Below, one piece after another: positions 26,532-35,642 of a stretch of 64,000 nucleotides of DNA. The stretch's first letter is position 1. Each line of letters begins with the position of its first letter. Below the pieces are notes generated by a model, which was given only the letters and a program-made list of their open reading frames with translations, did no database searches and had not been told where the DNA came from. The position numbers and the translations under genes are program-made. This DNA comes from Curtobacterium sp. MCJR17_055 (GTDB taxonomy: Bacteria; Actinomycetota; Actinomycetes; Actinomycetales; Microbacteriaceae): positions 186,001-250,000 of the forward strand of contig NZ_QKLF01000005.1 in the NCBI RefSeq assembly GCF_003224335.1. The letters run 5' to 3'.

Positions 26532-27841
26532 CTCGTGCTGCGCTCCTGATCGGTGGACGGGATCATGGCCCGGGGCATCTGCCCGGTGGCGGGTTGGGCG
26601 GGCATCCGGACCTCGACGGCGAAGTCGTCGCCTCGGGGTCCCGCGGTCATGCTCCCGCCGGACATGGTGGCACGCTCGCGCATGCCGACGAGTCCGTGTC
26701 CGGTGCCGGGTCCCGGTCGGTCGTCCTCGGCGCGGCGGTTCACGACGGCGATCTCGACCGTGTCCGGGCGGTAGGTCAGTCTGGCCCGGACGGGTGCACC
26801 GCGCGCGCCGTGCTTGTACGCGTTCGTCAGGCTCTCCTGCACGATGCGGTACACGGCGAGCTGCGTGGTCGTCGGCAGCGCGGACGGGTCGCCCTCGCGC
26901 TCGACCTGCACGTCGAGGCCGACCTCCCGCATCTGGCCGACGAGCTGTTCGATGTCGTCGACGTCCGGCGTGGGCGCGGTGCCCTGCTCGTGGCGGAGTG
27001 CTCCGAGCAGCTCGCGGACGTCCCCGAGGGCCCGACGTGCGGTCGACCCGATCGTGCCGAGTGCTTCGTCGGCGAGGGACGGGTCGGCGCGCAGGGCGTA
27101 CCGTGCGCCGTCGGCCTGGGCGATCACCACCGCGAGTGAGTGCGCCACGATGTCGTGCATGTCGCGGGCGATGCGTACCCGTTCCTGCTCGATCGCCACG
27201 GCGCGGTCAGCCCGGGCGGCGTCACGCTCGGCGAGCAGCTGCGCCTCCCGGCTCATGCCCGCGGCACGCCGGGCGCGGGCGACGACACCACCGAGCCACG
27301 GCAGGAGGAGGACGGCGAGGACGATGACGAGGTACGCCAGGAGCGTCTTCAGCGTCTGGTCCCATGCGTCGGCCTGCGAGGACCCGTAGTCGACCTGCCG
27401 GGCCCACTCCTGGGCCGCCGAGTAGACCGCCGCGACCACGCTCCCGAGGACGGCCGACACGAGCCCGGCGACGCGGGTCTTCCGACCGCCGTACGCGCTC
27501 GTCGTGTACATGACGCCCGCGATCATGATGTCGAAGAGGTTGCCGCGCTGCGCCGTCACCATCTGGAACACCGCGGTCAGCCACGCGAGCGCGAGCGCCA
27601 GACCGGGAGCGGACCGCCGCAGCGCGAGCGCGACGACGAAGCCGCCGATGGCCGCGAGGATGACGACCTGGTCGACCCCGCCGACCGACAGCACGGCGAA
27701 GACCCCGCCGGCGAAGAGGGCGATCAGGACGTCGACCACGACCTGGTTGCGGAGCATCGGACGGAACACCTGACCACGGTAGGCGGCGGGATGCGTCGCG
27801 CGCGTCCGACGACGGGATGACCCCTGCTCCGCGGTCCGCAT
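26528..27841 (-). CDS. Sensor histidine kinase, HisKA_3 (DesK-like) family
   Basis: A 437-residue kinase. The N-terminal half has about five hydrophobic spans (residues 33-190), with almost no extracytoplasmic domain, so it likely senses within the membrane. The dimerisation helix holds phospho-acceptor His229 in RDMHDIVAHSL. The ATPase domain has the N-box QESLTNAYKHG and G-box GHGLVGMRERA. Such intramembrane kinases often pair with FtsX-type ABC exporters. ATG 27841 lies 14 nt after the era stop with AGG upstream. A start at 27757 (MLRNQVV) is an alternative. Confidence 0.88.
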   Translation of the reverse strand: MRTAEQGSSRRRTRATHPAAYRGQVFRPMLRNQVVVDVLIALFAGGVFAVLSVGGVDQVVILAAIGGFVVALALRRSAPGLALALAWLTAVFQMVTAQRGNLFDIMIAGVMYTTSAYGGRKTRVAGLVSAVLGSVVAAVYSAAQEWARQVDYGSSQADAWDQTLKTLLAYLVIVLAVLLLPWLGGVVARARRAAGMSREAQLLAERDAARADRAVAIEQERVRIARDMHDIVAHSLAVVIAQADGARYALRADPSLADEALGTIGSTARRALGDVRELLGALRHEQGTAPTPDVDDIEQLVGQMREVGLDVQVEREGDPSALPTTTQLAVYRIVQESLTNAYKHGARGAPVRARLTYRPDTVEIAVVNRRAEDDRPGPGTGHGLVGMRERATMSGGSMTAGPRGDDFAVEVRMPAQPATGQMPRAMIPSTDQERSTR

Positions 27842-27855
27842 CGGCCTGGTCCGGG

Positions 27856-28794
27856 TCAGAACCCGAGGCGTCCGAGCTGCTTCGGGTCCCGCTGCCACTC
27901 CTTGGCGACCTTCACGCGGATGTTGAGGTAGACGTGCCGCCCCAGGAGCCCCTCGATCTCGACGCGCGCACGAGTGCCGACGTCCTTGAGCCGACCGCCC
28001 TTGTGACCGATCACGATGGCCTTCTGGCTGTCCCGCTCGACGAACAGGTTCGCGAAGACCCGCAGCGGGCCGTCCGGGTCGTCGTCCGCGTCCGGCTCGA
28101 CGACGTCCTCGATGACGACCGCGAGCGAGTGCGGGAGTTCGTCCCGCACGCCCTCGAGCGCGGCTTCCCGGATGAGCTCGCCGATGCGCTCCTCGTCGGT
28201 CTCCTCGGTCACGGCCTGGTCGTCGTACAGCTGCGGCGACTCCGGCAGCAGCGACACGACCTCGTCGAGGAGGTCCTCGAGCTGCAGGCCCTCGGTGCCC
28301 GACGTGGGGATGATCGCGTCCCACTCGCGCAGTCGCGAGACCGCGAGCAGCTGCTCGGCGACCTTCTCCTTGCCGGCACGGTCGATCTTCGTGACGATCG
28401 CGACCTTCCGAGCGCGCGGGTACTGGTCGAGGGTGTCGTTGATGAAGCGGTCGCCCGGGCCGATCGGCTCGTTCGCCGGCACGCAGAAGCCGATGACGTC
28501 GACGTCGCCGAGCGTCGACTGCACGAGGTCGTTGAGCCGCTCACCGAGCAGCGTGCGCGGACGGTGCACCCCGGGGGTGTCGACGACGATGACCTGTCCG
28601 TTCGGCCGGTGCACGATCCCGCGGATGGCGCGGCGCGTCGTCTGCGGCTTCGAGGACGTGATCGCGACCTTCTGCCCGACCAGGGCGTTCGTCAGCGTGG
28701 ACTTGCCGACGTTCGGACGGCCGACGAAGGAGACGAACCCCGCACGGTAGGGGGTGGTCGTCTCGGGGGCGGCGTCGGTTCCGGGGTCCGTCAT
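27856..28794 (-). CDS. era: GTPase Era
   Basis: Ras-like GTPase needed for 16S rRNA maturation and 30S assembly. The 312-residue chain has G1 GRPNVGKS (about 25-32), the switch I TTRRAIRG, G3 DTPG, and G4 TKID. The C-terminal KH domain holds the VIGHKGGRLKDVGTRAR RNA-binding loop. Length is normal. ATG 28794 overlaps the upstream CorC-like gene by 4 nt (ATGA). A long open extension upstream is in the wrong frame of that gene. It stands at the end of the phoH-ybeY-corC-era run, a conserved ribosome-maturation cluster. Confidence 0.96.
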   Translation of the reverse strand: MTDPGTDAAPETTTPYRAGFVSFVGRPNVGKSTLTNALVGQKVAITSSKPQTTRRAIRGIVHRPNGQVIVVDTPGVHRPRTLLGERLNDLVQSTLGDVDVIGFCVPANEPIGPGDRFINDTLDQYPRARKVAIVTKIDRAGKEKVAEQLLAVSRLREWDAIIPTSGTEGLQLEDLLDEVVSLLPESPQLYDDQAVTEETDEERIGELIREAALEGVRDELPHSLAVVIEDVVEPDADDDPDGPLRVFANLFVERDSQKAIVIGHKGGRLKDVGTRARVEIEGLLGRHVYLNIRVKVAKEWQRDPKQLGRLGF

Positions 28795-30122
28795 GTGGTT
28801 CGTGTTCCCGTCGTGGTGGTGTCGGTGTCGCCGAAGGCCTGCTCGGCCGACGCGAGGTCGGTGGTGCGCTCGGCGAGCACCGTGATGAGGTGGCGCCGCT
28901 TGCCCTCGACGCGGTCGGCGGTGAGCACGACGCCGGACACGGTGACGGTGTCCCCCGCGGACGGCAGGTGACCGAGCTCCTTCGTGAGCAGACCGCCGGC
29001 CGTGTCGACGTCGTCGTCGTCGAGCTCGATGCCGAACAGGTCGCCGAGCTCGTCGATCGGGAGCCGCGCCGAGATGCGCCAGCGCCCCGGCTCGACCTCG
29101 GCGCGGTCGACCACGGCACGGTCGTACTCGTCCGAGATGTCCCCGACGAGCTCCTCGATGAGGTCCTCCATCGTCACCAGGCCGGCGACCCCGCCGTACT
29201 CGTCGACCACGAGCACGAGGTGGTTCTTCGCGAGCTGCATGTGGCGCAAGGTGTCGTCCGCGGGCTTCGACTCCGGCAGGAACTCCGCCGGTCGGAGCAT
29301 CGTGCGGACCGACCGCGACCCGACCTCGGGCCGTTCGTACAGGGCCCGGGCGAGGTCGCGGAGGTACGCCACGCCGAGCACGTCGTCGCTGTCGCGACCG
29401 GTCACCGGCATCCGGGACACGCCCGTAGCGAGGAACTGCTCCATGACGGCGGCGACCGTGTCGTGTGCGTCGGCCGTCACCATGTCGGTGCGCGGCACCA
29501 TCACCTCGCGGACCAGGGTGTCGCTGAACGCGAAGACCGAGTGGATGAGTTCGCGGTCGTCGGCCTCGAGCACGTTGCTCTCCGTGGCCTCGTCGACGAG
29601 CGACAGCAGCTGCTCCTCGCTCGAGACACTGGAGGCGCTCCGGACCCGGCCCGGTGTCACCCGGTCGCCGATCGCCACGAGGAGCCCGGCGAGCGGACCG
29701 AGCACGATGCGGACACCGCGGACGAGTCCGCCCGTCGCGGCGATGATGCCCTCGGCGTGCGCGCGACCGACACTGCGCGGGCTCGAGCCGACGAGCACGA
29801 AGGACACCGCGGTCATGATCGCCGCGGACAGGATCAGCGCGACCCACCACGTGTCGGTCACCCGGACGAGGGCGATCGTCACGAGGACCGCGGCGGCCGT
29901 CTCGGCGAGGACGCGGAAGAAGTTGAGGGCGTTGACGTGCGCGCCGGGGTCGTCCGCCAGCGCCTCGACGGCACGGCGGCGCTTGCTCCCGCGGGCGATC
30001 TCCTCGAGGTCCGCGCGGGACAGCACGGAGAGCGCGGAGTCGGCGGCCGCGAGCAGTCCACCGAGGACCACCAGCACGAACGCCACCGCGAGCAGACCGG
30101 TGACGAGGAGCACTGCGGTCAC
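28791..30122 (-). CDS. Hemolysin family protein, CNNM/CorC-type with CBS domains
   Basis: Membrane protein of 443 residues. The N-terminal CNNM (DUF21) domain has about four hydrophobic spans (residues 1-165) and the [19 protein letters not shown] segment. Two CBS domains follow (about 205-330), with [13 protein letters not shown] and [17 protein letters not shown]. The C-terminal CorC/HlyC domain reads [14 protein letters not shown]. Relatives act in divalent metal (Mg2+/Co2+) export. It overlaps the ybeY stop by 4 nt upstream and era by 4 nt downstream, so it is translated with them. Confidence 0.92.
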   Translation of the reverse strand: MTAVLLVTGLLAVAFVLVVLGGLLAAADSALSVLSRADLEEIARGSKRRRAVEALADDPGAHVNALNFFRVLAETAAAVLVTIALVRVTDTWWVALILSAAIMTAVSFVLVGSSPRSVGRAHAEGIIAATGGLVRGVRIVLGPLAGLLVAIGDRVTPGRVRSASSVSSEEQLLSLVDEATESNVLEADDRELIHSVFAFSDTLVREVMVPRTDMVTADAHDTVAAVMEQFLATGVSRMPVTGRDSDDVLGVAYLRDLARALYERPEVGSRSVRTMLRPAEFLPESKPADDTLRHMQLAKNHLVLVVDEYGGVAGLVTMEDLIEELVGDISDEYDRAVVDRAEVEPGRWRISARLPIDELGDLFGIELDDDDVDTAGGLLTKELGHLPSAGDTVTVSGVVLTADRVEGKRRHLITVLAERTTDLASAEQAFGDTDTTTTGTRTT

Positions 30123-30580
30123 CGCCCCCGACGCTGGGCGGCGAAACCGCGGAGAATCTCGCCCTGCAGGCCGAACATCTCGGCCTTCTCGTCCGGCTCG
30201 GCGTGGTCGAACCCGAGCAGGTGGAGGATGCCGTGGCAGGTGAGCAGGAGGATCTCGTCGAGGGTGGAGTGCCCCGCGGTCCGCGCCTGCTCCTCGGCCA
30301 CCTGCGGGCAGACGACGATGTCACCGAGGAGCCCGGCCGGCGTCGGCTCGTCCTCGGTGCCGGGACGCAACTCGTCCATCGGGAAGCTCAGGACGTCGGT
30401 GGGGCCGGGCTCGTCCATCCACCGGATGTGCAGCTGCTCCATCGCGCCCTCGTCGACGAAGACGATCGCGAGCTCGGCGTCGGCGTGCACGTGCATGGCG
30501 TCGAGCGCGAAGGCGGCGAGGCGCTGCACGGTGTCCTCGTCCACCGCGACGCCGGACTCGTTGTTGAGCTCGATGCTCAC
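30119..30580 (-). CDS. ybeY: Endoribonuclease YbeY (16S rRNA maturation)
   Basis: Zinc-dependent single-strand endoribonuclease that helps process the 16S rRNA 3' end. The UPF0054 signature [11 protein letters not shown] is complete, with metal ligands His116, His120 and His126. The [10 protein letters not shown] strand lies upstream. At 153 residues it is the normal size. It overlaps phoH and the CorC-type gene by 4 nt each, the conserved phoH-ybeY order. Confidence 0.96.
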   Translation of the reverse strand: MSIELNNESGVAVDEDTVQRLAAFALDAMHVHADAELAIVFVDEGAMEQLHIRWMDEPGPTDVLSFPMDELRPGTEDEPTPAGLLGDIVVCPQVAEEQARTAGHSTLDEILLLTCHGILHLLGFDHAEPDEKAEMFGLQGEILRGFAAQRRGR

Positions 30581-31632
30581 CGGGTGCCTCCTCGGCGGTC
30601 GTCCTGGTGCTCGGAGCGCTTCGCGGCCTGCTCGGCGAGCCGTTCCTCGTCGTGGACCGTGTAGGCGTCGACGATCTTCCCGACCAGGGTGTGGCGGACC
30701 ACGTCCTCGCTGCCGAGACGGGCGAAGTGGATGTCCTCGACGTCCCGCAGGATCCGCGTCACGAGACGCAGCCCCGAGACGTTGCCCGGCAGGTCGACCT
30801 GCGTGATGTCGCCCGTGATCACCATCTTCGAGCCGAAGCCCAGACGGGTGAGGAACATCTTCATCTGCTCGGGCGTGGTGTTCTGCGCCTCGTCGAGCAC
30901 CACGAAGGAGTCGTTGAGCGTCCGCCCGCGCATGTAGGCGAGCGGTGCGACCTCCACCGTGCCGGCGGCGAGGAGCTTCGGGACGAGCTCCGGGTCCATC
31001 ATCTCGTTGAGCGCGTCGTACAGCGGGCGGAGGTACGGGTCGATCTTGTCGGTCAGCGTCCCCGGCAGGAACCCGAGCCGCTCACCGGCCTCGACCGCGG
31101 GGCGGGTGAGGATGATCCGGGAGACCTCGCGGCGCTGCAGGGCCTGGACGGCCTTCGCCATCGCCAGGTACGTCTTGCCGGTACCGGCCGGCCCGATGCC
31201 GAACGTGATGGTGTTCTCGTCGATCGCGTCGACGTACGCCCGCTGCCCGTCCGTCTTCGGACGGACCGACTTGCCGCGGCTCGACACGATCGGCGTGCCG
31301 AACACATCGGACGGGCTGCGGTCCGCGTCGATGATGCGGGCCGAGTTCGGGATGTCCGACTGGCCGATGTCCTGCCCGCGCCGGACCATGCCGACGAGTT
31401 CGTCGACGAGCGCCCGCGCGCGGGTGACGTCACGCTCCGGACCGGACAGCGAGACCTGGTTGCCGCGCACGAGCACGGTCACGCTCGGGTACTGGCGCTC
31501 GACGGTCTTCAGCAGGCGGTCCTGCGGCCCGAGCAACTGCACCATGGCGATGCCGTCGACGGTGAGCTCTGAGACGGACACGGGCTCGGAGACGGACTCC
31601 GGCTCGGTGGTGGCTGGTTCGTCAGCTGGCAA
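30577..31632 (-). CDS. phoH: PhoH family ATPase
   Basis: P-loop ATPase linked to RNA metabolism, 351 residues. An N-terminal KH-like region (about 25-100) precedes the helicase-like core, with Walker A GPAGTGKT (147-154), Walker [10 protein letters not shown] and the sensor VITGDITQ. I place the start at TTG 31632: the upstream HIT gene stops at 31622-31624, and GGAAGG lies six nt before the TTG. A longer frame with ATGs further upstream runs inside the HIT gene and has no homology. Genes downstream are coupled (ybeY, corC, era). Confidence 0.93.
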   Translation of the reverse strand: MPADEPATTEPESVSEPVSVSELTVDGIAMVQLLGPQDRLLKTVERQYPSVTVLVRGNQVSLSGPERDVTRARALVDELVGMVRRGQDIGQSDIPNSARIIDADRSPSDVFGTPIVSSRGKSVRPKTDGQRAYVDAIDENTITFGIGPAGTGKTYLAMAKAVQALQRREVSRIILTRPAVEAGERLGFLPGTLTDKIDPYLRPLYDALNEMMDPELVPKLLAAGTVEVAPLAYMRGRTLNDSFVVLDEAQNTTPEQMKMFLTRLGFGSKMVITGDITQVDLPGNVSGLRLVTRILRDVEDIHFARLGSEDVVRHTLVGKIVDAYTVHDEERLAEQAAKRSEHQDDRRGGTR

Positions 31633-31975
31633 GGGTGCCTTCCTGCAGGTCTCCTGCGAGTACGTGCGCATGCACGTGGAACACGGTCTGACCGGCGGCT
31701 TCGCCGGAGTTGAACACGAGTCGGAACTGACCGCCCGCACGCTCGTCGGCGATGCGCTGGGCGGTCGCCACGACGTGGGCGAGCAGTCCGGGGTCCGCGC
31801 TCGCGAGCTCGCTCACGGTCGCGTACTCCTGGGTCTTCGGGACGACGAGCACGTGGACGGGGGCCTTCGGCGCGATGTCCTCGAAGGCGATGACACGGTC
31901 GTCCTCGGCGACGATCGTGGCCGGGATCTCACGCGCGACGATCCTCGTGAAGACGCTGGGCTCGGTGCTGGTCAT
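31622..31975 (-). CDS. HIT family nucleotide-binding hydrolase
   Basis: A 117-residue histidine-triad protein of the HinT branch, which cleaves purine nucleoside phosphoramidates. The triad is plain: HVHAHV with His100, His102 and His104. The nucleotide site VFNSGEAAGQTVFH lies just before. The leaderless promoter (TACGAT, 6 nt before ATG) marks it as a possible internal transcription start ahead of phoH. It overlaps phoH by 11 nt. Confidence 0.95.
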   Translation of the reverse strand: MTSTEPSVFTRIVAREIPATIVAEDDRVIAFEDIAPKAPVHVLVVPKTQEYATVSELASADPGLLAHVVATAQRIADERAGGQFRLVFNSGEAAGQTVFHVHAHVLAGDLQEGTLAS

Positions 31976-31981
31976 GGCACC

Positions 31982-31987
31982 ATCGTA
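31982..31987 (-). promoter_or_regulatory. -10 hexamer of the HIT-phoH-ybeY operon
   Basis: The complement reads TACGAT then 6 nt to ATG at 31975. It would let the HIT-phoH-ybeY-corC-era genes be transcribed separately from hrcA-dnaJ-rsmE. Confidence 0.5.
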
Positions 31988-32051
31988 GAACGCGCGACCG
32001 ATGCCACGCCTTCCCGCCGTCCGAGCCGGGTCCGATCAACGCGGTGGCCGC

Positions 32052-32816
32052 TCACCAGCGTCCGAGCCGTGCCTGCAGCACCGCGAGGGCGGCCGGTCCG
32101 GCGGTGGAGGTCCGCAGCACCGTGTCGCCCAGGCGCACCCGGACGGCGCCGGCCGTCTCGAGCCGTTCGAGTTCGGACGGGTCGATGCCCCCCTCCGGGC
32201 CGACGACGAGCGCGATCTCGTCCGTCTCCGCCGGTGGTTCCCAGGTGGCCAACCGGACCGTCGCGGTCGGTTCCAGCAGGACCAGCGTGCGCCGCGCCTC
32301 CCGTCCGGGTGCCGCCGGAGCGGCTCCTGCCCCTCCGGCGAGCTGCGCCGTGGTCACCGGAGCGAGCACCTGCGGGACCCGTGACCGGATCGCCTGCTTG
32401 GACGCCTCCTGCGCGATGGCCGCCCAGCGGGCACGGCCCTTCTCGATCTTCGCGCCGTCCCACCGCGAGACGCTGCGGGCGGCCGCCCACGGCACGACGC
32501 GGTCGACGCCGATCTCGGTCGCGGCCTGCACGGCCATCTCGTCCCGTCCGCCCTTCGCGAGGGCCTGCACCAGGGTCAGCGACGGCCGCGGGGCCTCGTC
32601 GACCTCCACCGCCTCGACCGTCAGGACCAGCGAGTCCTTGCCGACCGAGGCCACCGGTCCCGTGACGACCGTGCCCCGGCCGTCCGACAGGCGGAGCTCC
32701 TCGCCGACGCGGACCCGCGACACCGTCACCGCGTGCCGGCCCTCGGCGCCGTCGAGCGACACCCGGGCGCCCACGGCGACGTCGTCGAGCGCGTCGACGA
32801 GGTAGAGCGAGGCCAT
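32052..32816 (-). CDS. rsmE: 16S rRNA (uracil-1498-N3)-methyltransferase
   Basis: SPOUT-fold methyltransferase that modifies U1498 in the decoding centre. The 254-residue product has an N-terminal PUA-like domain (about 20-75), the KGGRDEMAVQAATEIGVDRVVPW motif region, and the knot region VVGPEGGIDPSELERLE with LGDTVLRTSTA, which binds SAM. Length is normal. Its ATG overlaps the dnaJ stop by 1 nt (TGATG), a frequent actinobacterial arrangement. The HIT gene follows 76 nt downstream. Confidence 0.95.
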   Translation of the reverse strand: MASLYLVDALDDVAVGARVSLDGAEGRHAVTVSRVRVGEELRLSDGRGTVVTGPVASVGKDSLVLTVEAVEVDEAPRPSLTLVQALAKGGRDEMAVQAATEIGVDRVVPWAAARSVSRWDGAKIEKGRARWAAIAQEASKQAIRSRVPQVLAPVTTAQLAGGAGAAPAAPGREARRTLVLLEPTATVRLATWEPPAETDEIALVVGPEGGIDPSELERLETAGAVRVRLGDTVLRTSTAGPAALAVLQARLGRW

Positions 32817-33928
32817 CAGAAGTTGAAGAACCGGTCGCGGAGCTTGCCGAACATGCCCTGCTGGAAGCGGGACAGCTGCGGGGCGCCGGCCTTGTGCGTC
32901 TTCGCCAACTGCTCGACGAGCTGCCGCTCCTTGTGCGAGAGCTTGGTCGGGGTGACCACGTGCACGCCGACCTTCAGGTCGCCACGGCCAGAGCCGCGCA
33001 GCTTCGTCACGCCGCGGTCCTTGATCACCAGGACGTCGGCGCTCTGCACGCCCGGACGGAGTTCGAGCTCCACCGGACCGTCCAGCCCGTCGATGGTCGT
33101 CGTGGCGCCGAGGATCGCGTCCGTCATGGGCACCTCGAGCGTGGCGAGGAGGTCGTCGCCGTCGCGGCTGAACACGTCGTGATGGCGCACCCGGACCTCG
33201 AGGTACAGGTCACCGGCGGGACCACCGGCGGGACCGACCTCGCCCTGGCCGGGCATCTGCAGCCGGAGACCGGTGTCGACGCCGGCGGGGACGTCCACCG
33301 GCACCGTCCGACGGGCCCGGACACGGCCCTGGCCCTGGCAGGTCGGGCAGGGGTTCGGGATCACGGTGCCGTAGCCGCGGCAGGTGCCGCAGGGGGCGCT
33401 CGTCACGACGTTGCCGAGGAGCGAGCGGACCTGGCGCTGGATGTGTCCGGAGCCGCCGCAGATGTCACACGTCTGCGGACTCGTCCCGGGCGCGCAGCAC
33501 GAGCCACCGCACGTGTCGCAGAGGACCGCCGTGTCGACCTCGAGGTCTTTGTGGGTGCCGAAGACGACCTCGTCGAGGTCGACCTCCAGCCGGAGCAGGG
33601 CGTCGCCGCCGCGCTCGGCACGACTGCGTGGACCGGTCCCCCGGCCGCCACCGCCGCCGCCGCCCCCGAAGAAGGCGTCGAAGATGTCGCTGAAGCCGGC
33701 GCCCCCACCGCCGAAGGGGCTGTCCTGCCCACCGGCGTCGTAGCGACGACGCTGTTCCGGGTCGCTCAGGACGTCGTACGCGTGCGTGACGTCCTTGAAG
33801 CGCTCTGCCGCGTCGGGGCTCGGGTTCACGTCGGGGTGGAGTTCCCGCGCGAGCCGCCGGTACGCCTTCTTGATGTCGGCATCGGAGGCGTCGCGCGGGA
33901 CGCCGAGGACGTCGTAGTGGTCTGCCAA
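32816..33928 (-). CDS. dnaJ: Chaperone protein DnaJ
   Basis: Hsp40 co-chaperone of DnaK, 370 residues. The J domain (1-70) has the catalytic HPD in RELHPDVNPSPDA, followed by a Gly/Phe-rich linker with a run of glycines. The cysteine-rich zinc domain has the four CxxCxGxG-like repeats (CDTCGG, CDICGG, CGTCRG, CPTCQG), and the substrate-binding C-terminal region follows. Translation starts at TTG 33928, with GAGGA five nt upstream, giving MADHYDVLGV. It lies 51 nt downstream of hrcA in the heat-shock operon. This is the DnaJ2-type paralogue, separate from a dnaK operon copy. Confidence 0.95.
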   Translation of the reverse strand: MADHYDVLGVPRDASDADIKKAYRRLARELHPDVNPSPDAAERFKDVTHAYDVLSDPEQRRRYDAGGQDSPFGGGGAGFSDIFDAFFGGGGGGGGRGTGPRSRAERGGDALLRLEVDLDEVVFGTHKDLEVDTAVLCDTCGGSCCAPGTSPQTCDICGGSGHIQRQVRSLLGNVVTSAPCGTCRGYGTVIPNPCPTCQGQGRVRARRTVPVDVPAGVDTGLRLQMPGQGEVGPAGGPAGDLYLEVRVRHHDVFSRDGDDLLATLEVPMTDAILGATTTIDGLDGPVELELRPGVQSADVLVIKDRGVTKLRGSGRGDLKVGVHVVTPTKLSHKERQLVEQLAKTHKAGAPQLSRFQQGMFGKLRDRFFNF

Positions 33929-33979
33929 GTGTTCCTCAGGGGGTGCGTGGGTGGGCGGGGGTGGTGACGGACGCGGCGG

Positions 33980-35002
33980 TCAGTTCTCGCCGAGCAGCCG
34001 CGACAGGTAGCGGGCGACCGCTCGGACAGCGGCCATGTTCGTGCCGTAGTCCATCCTGGTCGGACCGAGGACGCCGAGTCTGGCGATCTCGCCGCGCGCG
34101 GCGAGGTAGCCGCCCGCGACGATGCTCGTCGCGTCGAGACCGTACTCCGCGTTCTCGGCACCGATGCTCGCCGCGACCGCGATGTCGTCGACCTGCATCT
34201 CCCCGAACAAGCGGAGCAGGGTGACCTGTTCCTCGATCGCCTCGAGCACCGGGAAGAGTCCGCCGGAGAAGTCCTGTTCGCTCTTGGCCAGGTTCGCCGC
34301 GCCGGCCATCAGCAGGCGGTCCTGACGGTTCGCCGCGACCTGCTCGACCAGGCTCGCCACGACCACACCGGCGAGCGGCTGGACCTCCGGACGGAGCTGA
34401 CCGGGGATGGCGCGGAGCGCGTGCGGTGCATCCTGCAGCGGCAGGCCCACCGTGGCACCGTTCACGACGGACCGCACCTCGGTCAGGGCGGACTCGTCGA
34501 ACGGGACGTCGGTCTCGATCACGCGCTGCTCGACCCGGGCAGTGTCGGTGATGAGGACCACCATGAGCCGGGTGTCGGCGAGACGGACCAGTTCGACGTG
34601 CTGCACGCGGGCGTGACCCATCGTGGGGTACTGCACGAGCGCGACCTGGTTCGTCAACTGGCTCAGCAGCCGGACCGTCCGGGTGAGGACGTCGTCGAGG
34701 TCGTTCGACGCACCGAGGAAGGTCTCGATCGCCTGACGCTGGGCACCTGAGAGCGGTCGTGCGGCCGCGAGGTGGTCGACGAACACCCGGTAGCCCTTGT
34801 CGGTGGGCACCCGCCCCGACGAGGTGTGCGGCGCGATGATGAGTTGCTCGTCCTCGAGCTGCGCCATGTCGTTCCGGATCGTGGCCGCGCTCACGCCGAA
34901 GGCGTGCCGCTCGACAATCGTCTTCGAGCCGACGGGCTCACGGGAGGCGACGTAGTCGCGCACGATGGCCTTGAGGACCTCGAGACTGCGTTCGCTGACC
35001 AC
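33980..35002 (-). CDS. hrcA: Heat-inducible transcription repressor HrcA
   Basis: Repressor of class I heat-shock genes, 340 residues. The winged helix N-terminus has LKAIVRDYVASREPVGSKTI and SAATIRNDMAQLEDEQLI. The GAF-like and dimerisation regions follow with DSSALTEVRS-like and AGAANLAKS segments. The start is GTG 35002 (VVSERSLEVLK), with GGAAGGGG 9-10 nt upstream. A longer open frame upstream is not used. A CIRCE operator lies 36 nt upstream, so the gene is autoregulated and controls dnaJ and probably the rest of the operon. Confidence 0.95.
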   Translation of the reverse strand: MVSERSLEVLKAIVRDYVASREPVGSKTIVERHAFGVSAATIRNDMAQLEDEQLIIAPHTSSGRVPTDKGYRVFVDHLAAARPLSGAQRQAIETFLGASNDLDDVLTRTVRLLSQLTNQVALVQYPTMGHARVQHVELVRLADTRLMVVLITDTARVEQRVIETDVPFDESALTEVRSVVNGATVGLPLQDAPHALRAIPGQLRPEVQPLAGVVVASLVEQVAANRQDRLLMAGAANLAKSEQDFSGGLFPVLEAIEEQVTLLRLFGEMQVDDIAVAASIGAENAEYGLDATSIVAGGYLAARGEIARLGVLGPTRMDYGTNMAAVRAVARYLSRLLGEN

Positions 35003-35037
35003 CGGTTCCCCTTCCGCTCGTGCTGACCTGCGACCGG

Positions 35038-35064
35038 CTGGCACTCTCACCGGTCGAGTGCTGA
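35038..35064 (-). promoter_or_regulatory. CIRCE operator for HrcA
   Basis: CTGGCACTC-N9-GAGTGCTGA matches the CIRCE consensus (TTAGCACTC-N9-GAGTGCTAA) at 15 of 18 arm positions with the exact 9-bp spacing. It overlaps the putative -10 of hrcA, so bound HrcA should block transcription. Confidence 0.9.
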
Positions 35065-35069
35065 TCTTA
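35064..35069 (-). promoter_or_regulatory. -10 hexamer of the hrcA operon
   Basis: The complement reads TAAGAT immediately upstream of the CIRCE half-site, about 60 nt before the hrcA start. No clear -35 is visible. Confidence 0.5.
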
Positions 35070-35113
35070 CGCCTGACCGCCGACGTCGCGGGACTTCTGC
35101 ACAGGCGGCTCGG

Positions 35114-35119
35114 TACGCT
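35114..35119 (+). promoter_or_regulatory. -10 hexamer of the DUF4870 gene
   Basis: TACGCT, then 6 nt, then ATG at 35126, a leaderless layout. It is divergent from the hrcA promoter. Confidence 0.45.
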
Positions 35120-35125
35120 GCGGGC

Positions 35126-35629
35126 ATGAGCTACGGACAGGAGCCCGGCGGCCCCGAGCAGCACCGGGACGGCAAGCCCGACGGACGGCAGTACCCCGGA
35201 GGGCAGTACCCGGGTGGGCAGCAGCCCGGCAACGGTCAGCAGTACGGCGGGTGGGAGCGCCCCGGGCAGCAGTACCCGGCCGGGTACCAGCCGCCGCAGC
35301 CGATGACCCCCGAGGACCAGCGCCTCTGGGCGACCCTGACGCACGTCGGCGGCATCTTCTTCAACATCCTGGTCCCGCTCGTCGCCTACCTCGTGCTGCG
35401 GGACCGCGGACAGTTCGTCCGCGAGCACACCCGGGTGGCACTGAACTTCCACATCACGATGGCCATCGCCTACTTCGCCGGCGGCCTGACGTCCGTGCTC
35501 GGCATCGGGTTCCTCGTCATCGCAGCCGCCGCGATCGTGTCGATCGTGTTCGGCATCATGGCGGCCATCGCCGCGAACCAGGGCCAGTTCTACAAGTACC
35601 CGCTCTCGATCGAGTTCTTCAAGCCCTGA
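35126..35629 (+). CDS. DUF4870 domain-containing membrane protein
   Basis: A 167-residue protein. The first 55 residues are low complexity, rich in Gly, Gln, Tyr and Pro with YPGGQ-type repeats. The DUF4870 domain then begins with MTPEDQRLWATLTHVGGIFFNILVPLVAYL. It contains three hydrophobic spans with the short REHTRVALNFHIT segment between them and ends in the family's KYPLSIEFFKP. Function is unknown; this family is common in Gram-positive membranes. The start is supported by the TACGCT -10. It is convergent with hemW, whose stop is 13 nt away. Confidence 0.88.
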   Translation: MSYGQEPGGPEQHRDGKPDGRQYPGGQYPGGQQPGNGQQYGGWERPGQQYPAGYQPPQPMTPEDQRLWATLTHVGGIFFNILVPLVAYLVLRDRGQFVREHTRVALNFHITMAIAYFAGGLTSVLGIGFLVIAAAAIVSIVFGIMAAIAANQGQFYKYPLSIEFFKP

Positions 35630-35642
35630 CCTCGTCCGGGAG

